DNA of 64,000 bases from Mya arenaria (lineage: Eukaryota > Mollusca > Bivalvia > Myida > Myidae): positions 57,255,589-57,319,588 of the forward strand of contig NC_069124.1 of NCBI RefSeq assembly GCF_026914265.1. The letters are read 5' to 3'. The translations under genes and the position numbers were made by a program. This document shows, in pieces, positions 58,601 through 64,000 of this stretch; position 1 is the stretch's first letter; each line of letters begins with the position of its first letter. The notes under the pieces are model-generated. The model did no database searches, was not told where the DNA came from, and saw only the letters and a list, made by a program, of their open reading frames with translations.

Positions 58601-61600
58601 TACTGACATCACAACGCTAATAAATTTAGATCATTGTTTACATCGAACAGTTCCTTTTATAATCGTGTTTTCCATGATTGTTTGTTTTCATTTTTAATAA
58701 AAAAAATACATACTTATTGATTTAATTGCGCTTTGTTGTAATGACATAATGTACTTTTCATAAAGCATACAATAAAATAAATAAGAAGTTTGGGGTTGTT
58801 GCTTGTGACTCATCCAGCATGGCGGTTGCCAGATGGGATTTTCTGGCACGGCTAAATTTATTGGAAATGCCTTTCCAGGGAACAAGAAAACTGGATCACA
58901 TGCCAATAGCATAAAAATAAAATAATCAATTCCTGATTGGATAAGAAATTAAACATACTTAATAGCTGAATCTTAAGCGATAAAGAGCTGAATCTTAAGC
59001 GATAAATATCAATCACTTGACATCTCTATCACATGACATCTCAACCGCATCACACTGCATCTCTTTTACACATATTATCTATACCTCTTATCAACATCAC
59101 TGCATCTCTTTACCACTGCATCTCTTTCACACGGCATCACTATCACATGGCATCATTAAAACACAGCATCACTATCACACTGCATCACTATCACACAGCA
59201 TCATTAAAACATGGCATTACTATCACACTCATCTCTATCACACTGCATCACTATCACACTGCACCACTATCACACTGCACCACTATCACACTGCATCACT
59301 ATCACACTGCATCACTATCACACTGCATCACTATCACACTGCATCTCTATCACACTGCACCACTATCACACTGCATCACTATCACACTGCATCACTATCA
59401 CACTGCATCTCTATCACACTGCATCACTATCACACTGCATCACTATCACACTGCATCACTATCACACTGCATCACTATCACACTGCATCACTATCACACT
59501 GCATCACTATCACACTGCATCACTATCACACTACATCACTATCACACTGCATCTCTATCAAACTGCATCACTATCACACTGCATCTCTTTCACACTGCAC
59601 CACTATCACACTGCACCACTACTGCATCTCTATCACACTGCATCACTATCACACTGCATCACACTGCATCACTATCACACTGCATCACTATCACACTGCA
59701 TCACTATCACACTGCACCACTATCACACTGCACCACTATCACACTGCATCACTATCACACTGCATCACTTTCACATTGCATTAATATCACACTGCATCTC
59801 TTAAACACTGCATCACTATCACACTGCATCACTATCACACTGCATCTCTTTAACACTGCATCACTTTCACACTGCATCACTATCACACTGCATCTCTATC
59901 ACACTGCATCACTTTCACACTACATCTCTTTAACACTGCATCACTATCTCACACAACATTAATAATACACTGCATTTCTTTCACATGGCATCACTATTTA
60001 ATGGCATCTCTATCACCTTGCATATGATTTCTATCTCATTCACATGACATTTCTATCATATGGCATTGTGCAATGGCATTAAAGCTCGCGTAAGCATGAT
60101 CAGCAGCACTGGCCTAGCATCACTACATCATGAACATGCCCACGACCACCACTTACCATGGTCATCAGATTCACAGTCTACATCGTAATCACAGTCTACA
60201 ACGTAAATGCACTTGTGTTGTCTGTATATCAACCATTATAGAATCTCATACCTTTTTGAAGTTGTCAAACATTCATAAATCTCTCATATTTTACAGTCCA
60301 AGTTAGTAATGAATAAGATCAGTCTGTAAGACAGCCTGCTAGACATTTTACCTCCTGGCTTAAAACAATTACACATAACTATAAAATCCCTCCTTAAATA
60401 TTGTCCTTCAGAAAGTCAAGCTTAATAGCATTGATTTCATATACATATACACAAGAAACACTTATGTTTACTAATATATTCGTAAGACCCATTGATAGTG
60501 AAAACCCCAAGCCGTGATGATATGAGCTCCTTACCCTTTTCTTTCTGTGGTAGGATGCGTTCCAGTGCAGCAATGGACTCATCTATGTGCAGACCGTGCA
60601 GGTCCAACGTCATGTTTCGCTCCAGGTCAGCATTCCTGGACAGGAGAATAATGAAATTGTGGGAGATTTTGCAATGGTTAGAGCATGTTAATCCATATCA
60701 GTTGTTTCCTCCATCAAAAAGGAGCATAAGTCAACTCCTATTAAATGCAGAACTATGGGCTTTGCTACACATGTACATGTACATAGTGTCCCAACAATCA
60801 TGTGGTTTACAGAGAACTAGGTTTTATAAGAAATCTTGCAGGTCTTGAGTATTGCCAAGGTTAAAAGTTTTTACTTGTTGCCATATTTATTTGTATTTTG
60901 AAACATGCTGAGAGAAAAAAGCTATAAATCTGTGATTTTTTAGTATTTAAAAGATCAAATGAATACTGTGTGAAATAAATATCAAATATCATTTTCAATT
61001 TATAATACAGACTAATTGTTTTGAGAGCCTGTACTTTTACATAAATAAATTGTCTTTAAGTAATATTAAGAGATATGAAGCTTCACAGAACAAAAACCAT
61101 ATTGTTTGCACACAAGGCCTAAAAAAAAGTTTGGTTAGGGTTACATCCTTTTCAAAAATAGGTTGGGTAAGTAGGCTTTTCATTTTATTTTTTTTTTATT
61201 TTTATTGGGCCTTATATAAGAATGTCATTTTCATCATTGGAGAATTGTGTTAAAATAATTGTCTGTATAAAGCACTCAAGGTTTTAAATTACATATTGAA
61301 AAGCAATAAAAAGAAAAAATCATATTTTTTTTTTAGTTTTTCATTATTTTTTTTTCAACTGACTATAAAAACGGTAGGATCGGCACCTACTAGTAGGATC
61401 GGGTAACCCAAATGTATTTTTTTTTAGGCCCAATGAAAGAGATATTTCTGATGTGTTCATCTTTGACCATGTATTACCTTTCCTCAAGGATGTGTTCTGA
61501 AGCCCTCATGTTTGCTTCCTTGATCTTCTGGGTGTGTTGGTGGCCCTGAAAAGTTGCCATGTTTTAATCAAACTGCCATTTAACTGTTAATCAATTACTA

Positions 61601-63573
61601 TTCATAGTACCGGTATATAACTTATCTAAAGTTGTTGACATTTTCACCTGCACAAACAGTTAACCTTTGTTTCACCTTGAAACAATTCCTATTATAGCTT
61701 TTAAAGAAGGTAGGAATATCGATGCCACCTGGCCTCAGGATAAATTAAATATCACGCTTGGGAACTAACAACAGAAGCATGTGTGTTATTAAACTGACCA
61801 AAATAATGCGGCTTTAATGTCAGTCCGAAGATTTTTTTTACTTTTATATTACAGTCAAGTGCCATTTATTATTATTAGAAATGTAATTGAAATGATACAT
61901 AAAAGTTCTGTCACGTAATGCAACGAGTCATACAAAACTCCTATATACATTTAAGCTTATCTATCTGGGAGATTTAGTATATACTAAAATGTAGAAAACT
62001 GTCCATCTGTATTTACAACCCTAGCTTTTCAATAAAAATCCTTATTTTGGTTACATGACATCATCAAATCATAACCATTCAGTCGTAATATTCAGGACTC
62101 ATTGAACTCCTGTATTGCAAGTATATTGTCAACTGACACGATATTTCACCAAATATAAATATTTAAATATCTTACATTACATTTTATATAAATGAACGGT
62201 CAATAGCTTTTACTATATGACATGTCAATGGTTTGGTAGCCAGTCAACAGCTCTAAATTTTCTTATAGATTATCTTTTTCTGCTTCATTGCGTATCAGTT
62301 CATTTTGCTATAATAAGAAACAAATTCATCTGATAAAATGTATCAGAAATTACATTAAATAGCTTTTCAACTAAAAACGAAGATTTATAAAAATACAAAC
62401 ACTTTTCATATGAATAAATACATATTAAATTGAAGATCCCAATTGCTTCAAAGTTACAAGGTTCATTCTTCAAATTTTGAATAAGCTTGTTTGTTTATAT
62501 TGTGCCTAGCAACAAAGGGAATCACTCAGAAATGTTATGAACAGAACACTTGCCAGTGCCCAGAACACTTTGAGCCACACAATGGCACTGTTGTGATACA
62601 AATTAATAAGTACTTTTGAAAACTAATTTCTTACGTCATGTAATAAAACACTTATTGAATGGCTTGTTGATCAATAGTCAAATTTTTTTTACCTCCAGCA
62701 AATGAGGCAAATCAACTGAGGACAAAACTAATGCCAATGGACATGGACTCAATACGCTTTTGTTAAAAAAGTAGGTTATGATTAAGGGCGGTCGCAATAT
62801 GGTTTAATGTAATGTCTGTTCAGACTTATTGACAGGTAATATATCCTAATTATTGAACTGTTGCCCGTCATTTGCTATGTTCCTATTTACTTTATACATG
62901 CATCTGTATCCTTGTACCTGTTGGGAGTAGAAGGAAGCAACTTGTTTCAGGCCACGGCTGTGAGCCTCCCGTGCCTTCTGAAAGCACTCGTGGCGTAGTC
63001 GGTAGTGAAGGTTTGCCTCTCCTCGGAAATCCTCATACTCTGGTTCTTGCCCATCCTGGAAATCACGACCTCTGGGTAAGGGCGGATGGTAGATGTACGA
63101 GTCCAACTGAAATGGAAAAATAATGTGCAATATTAACTAAGCTTTAGCAGTATGAAGAAATAAGTCATGAAATAGCAAACACTATGCATCTCTCTTAACT
63201 TTGGCTATAGGCATAACACAAACTCCTAAGGAAACACTTTCTTGAAACCAAAACTCATTCACAATATTCATCATAGCAAAACAATGGTATATTCTCGGCT
63301 AAAACAAATAGATTAGATTGTTAGAAAAAAAGTAATCATTGCTTAACTTCCATGAATAGCCCGATACTCATCTAACGAGTCAATGAATAATCCTATGATG
63401 CCACAATTTTAGAGGCACCTATACAAGTTCCTACCAATTCCTGCATGCTCTGTTGTTTTGTGGCCTCTATGAGCTGCTGTTCACCCTCCCAGTCTGCAGG
63501 TCCGCTGGCCTTCGGGGAGTATGTTTCTCCTGTCGTCGTCTTTACAGAGTTGATTGTCTCGCTCAGATTAAAA
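55549..63573 (-). CDS. N4BP2-like DUF1771/Smr-domain protein, C-terminal six exons
   Basis: Exons (minus): 63573-63435, 63106-62918, 61545-61478, 60635-60535, 56296-56188 and 55603-55549; all phases agree and give 219 residues plus stop. The gene continues beyond the right edge. The second visible exon holds DUF1771 (YEDFRGEANLHYRLRHECFQ and KQVASFYSQQ). The next exon encodes GHQHTQKIKEAN. The Smr domain follows with LDLHGLHIDESI, IITGRGSHSRGGVAR and a final VGVLKVSLKNRS. This order is the C-terminus of metazoan N4BP2 and of the related Cue2/NONU-1 family, whose Smr domain cleaves mRNA at stalled ribosomes in no-go decay. The catalytic-type LDLHGLH and TGRGSHS motifs are intact. Any kinase and CUE parts would lie outside the window. 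Confidence 0.9.
55766..55837 (-). repeat. Degenerate tRNA-derived sequence
   Basis: On the minus strand: an A box TAGCTCAGTTGG with GTAGAGCACCTGACTTACA (D and anticodon arms) and a decayed B box (GGATTAATCCC). Acceptor pairing is lost, so it is a tRNA pseudogene or SINE head. It lies in the last intron of the Smr-domain gene. Confidence 0.65.
56188..56296 (-). CDS. Smr domain exon 2
   Basis: 109 bp with CRQLVIITGRGSHSRGGVAR and PAVIQYLKQHRY. The GRGSHSRGG loop is the second Smr signature. The donor ATAA|GTATGT yields an Asn codon across the junction. Without splicing, the frame would end nine codons later. Confidence 0.92.
56981..57055. mobile_element. Short palindrome-rich transposon end (hAT-like)
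   Basis: 'tagggatggcaacgagtacc' is followed by several copies of 'gagtactcgag'-type palindromes. TAGGGATG starts resemble hAT termini, but no second end was identified. Confidence 0.35.
57221..57713. mobile_element. Foldback element in Smr-gene intron
   Basis: Inverted ends AGGCTTTCAAGG and CCTTGAAAGCCT, 493 bp apart, with A-rich subrepeats ('aaaaagtagggata'). No intact frame. Confidence 0.55.
58088..58495. repeat. Triplicated dispersed repeat
   Basis: 'aatgaggacaa' with 'atttgtaccaagtaatat' starts at 58090, 58177 and 58335, followed by 'ccatcaatgcata'. A 'ggaccggggtcaaggtcact' block and a short CAGA run ending in 'cccctccccacttggtggc' complete it. Origin unknown; it looks like a non-autonomous element with internal duplication. 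Confidence 0.7.
59012..60075. repeat. 16-bp satellite in Smr-gene intron
   Basis: About 60 copies of 'catcactatcacactg', regular from about 59140 to 59970 and degenerate at both ends. Because 16 is not a multiple of 3 and the unit has no plus-strand stop, three overlapping frames of 197, 255 and 309 codons stay open. They are artefacts of the repeat. Confidence 0.93.
60535..60635 (-). CDS. Smr domain exon 1
   Basis: 101 bp with MTLDLHGLHIDESIAALERI. The LDLHGLH motif is the N-terminal active-site signature of Smr nucleases. Confidence 0.9.
61112..61434. mobile_element. Foldback element in Smr-gene intron
   Basis: Left end 'aaggcctaaaaaaaagtttg' with 'ggttagggttac', right end 'gggtaacccaaatg' then 'tttttttttaggcccaatg'. 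The ends are inverted and imperfect. No coding frame. Confidence 0.6.
61478..61545 (-). CDS. Smr-gene exon linking DUF1771 to Smr
   Basis: 68 bp, GHQHTQKIKEANMRASEHIL, typical helical continuation of DUF1771. The acceptor is 'acttttcag' and the donor AAAG|GTAATA. Confidence 0.88.
61546..62917 (-). other. Smr-gene intron without recognisable features
   Basis: AT-rich, bounded by the donor at 62917 and the acceptor at 61546. I see no element or exon. Confidence 0.6.
62918..63106 (-). CDS. Smr-gene exon carrying DUF1771
   Basis: 63 codons, both ends in phase 0. It encodes SYIYHPPLPRGRDFQDGQEP, then DUF1771 ending FYSQQ. The acceptor is 'ccatttcag' and the donor CAG|GTACAAG. Confidence 0.9.
63435..63573 (-). 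CDS. Smr-gene exon upstream of DUF1771
   Basis: Encodes NLSETINSVKTTTGETYSP, then ADWEGEQQLIEATKQQSMQEL. The donor is TTG|GTAGGA. It is the most 5' exon I can place with confidence; function of this linker is unknown. Confidence 0.8.
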
Positions 63574-64000
63574 CTGAAAAAGTGCAAAAATTATTTTTAT
63601 TATTGACTTCTATGTATAACAAAGTCTTGCTGGTGTGGATCATTGCATCATTATTATTTTTTAATTTTTTTTTTTTTTAGTTTTGAGGGGGGGAGGTCCC
63701 TGCCTGTATTATTTACACAGATACTGAGGCAGTTTGGGGCCAGTATTTAATACAACAGAAGCCATTATTCTTACACAGGCCTTAGTAATTTCTATCAGTG
63801 CACAATATTTCGACCTTCATTCACCTTCACGCTTGCTGACATCACCTGACAGAATTTTGTAGAACAATGCAAATCTGTCTGTCGCGTGAAATTTTCGCTG
63901 AAATTACTAATGGACTACCCCACCAATTAACACATCATTGTTTAATTTGAAATGGCCAATAATGTTATTGATTTGACAGATAAAGGTCCAATGTATTTCA
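63574..64000. other. Intronic sequence at the right edge
   Basis: No firmly supported exon. A T-rich tract occurs at about 63657-63680. Confidence 0.4.

Noticed and set aside
59017-59962. Three overlapping long plus-strand frames (197-309 codons)
   Set aside because: They are translations of a 16-bp satellite in an intron, with no start context or domain.
63843-63894. Possible further 5' exon of the Smr-domain gene (acceptor and donor with compatible phase)
   Set aside because: Only 52 bp, no recognisable protein motif, and the nearby sequence looks repetitive; not reported as an exon.

Overview
This window is animal nuclear DNA, most likely from a bivalve mollusc. It is AT-rich, has spliced genes with GT/AG introns, is dense in microsatellites, satellites and inverted-repeat elements, carries a secreted coiled-coil/C1q gene cluster of the kind greatly expanded in bivalves, and contains a degenerate non-LTR retrotransposon. 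The species cannot be named from the sequence alone. Gene assignments come from translating exons and checking splice phases by hand; no database search was possible.

Layout. 1-7 kb is repeat-rich non-coding DNA with a microsatellite, a 50-bp satellite that changes into a 32-bp satellite, and a small foldback element. 7-21.4 kb is a C1q-domain cluster: a coiled-coil exon remnant (7.4 kb), a broken C1q copy (9.5-10.1 kb, minus), an intact three-exon C1q gene (12.8-15.6 kb, minus) and a mirror-image copy (18.5-21.4 kb, plus) with a nonsense codon and an in-frame deletion. The two main copies share a 359-bp inverted block that is almost identical in the intron, while the adjoining C1q exon is only about 91% identical. 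21.4-25.7 kb holds dispersed repeats related to the array further right. 25.7-30.7 kb is a decayed minus-strand LINE with ORF1, endonuclease and reverse transcriptase. 31-35.2 kb holds several terminal-inverted-repeat elements.

35.5-43.8 kb is a tandem array of about 3.75 copies of a 2.2-kb unit. Each unit carries a tRNA-like module and two related leader modules that end in a Met-Ala-Asp start codon context. A candidate terminal coding exon lies just beyond the array (44.25 kb).

45.9-51.4 kb is a minus-strand C2H2 zinc-finger gene with 14 fingers, one large coding exon and a probable non-coding first exon. 51.7-64 kb is the 3' part of a minus-strand gene encoding DUF1771 and Smr domains, the C-terminus of an N4BP2/Cue2/NONU-1 type nuclease; six coding exons with matching phases were resolved and the gene continues past the right edge. 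Its introns contain a 16-bp satellite and several mobile-element remnants.

There is no operon-like organisation. The C1q genes are secreted lectin-like or immune recognition genes, and the zinc-finger and Smr genes are unrelated neighbours in the same orientation.
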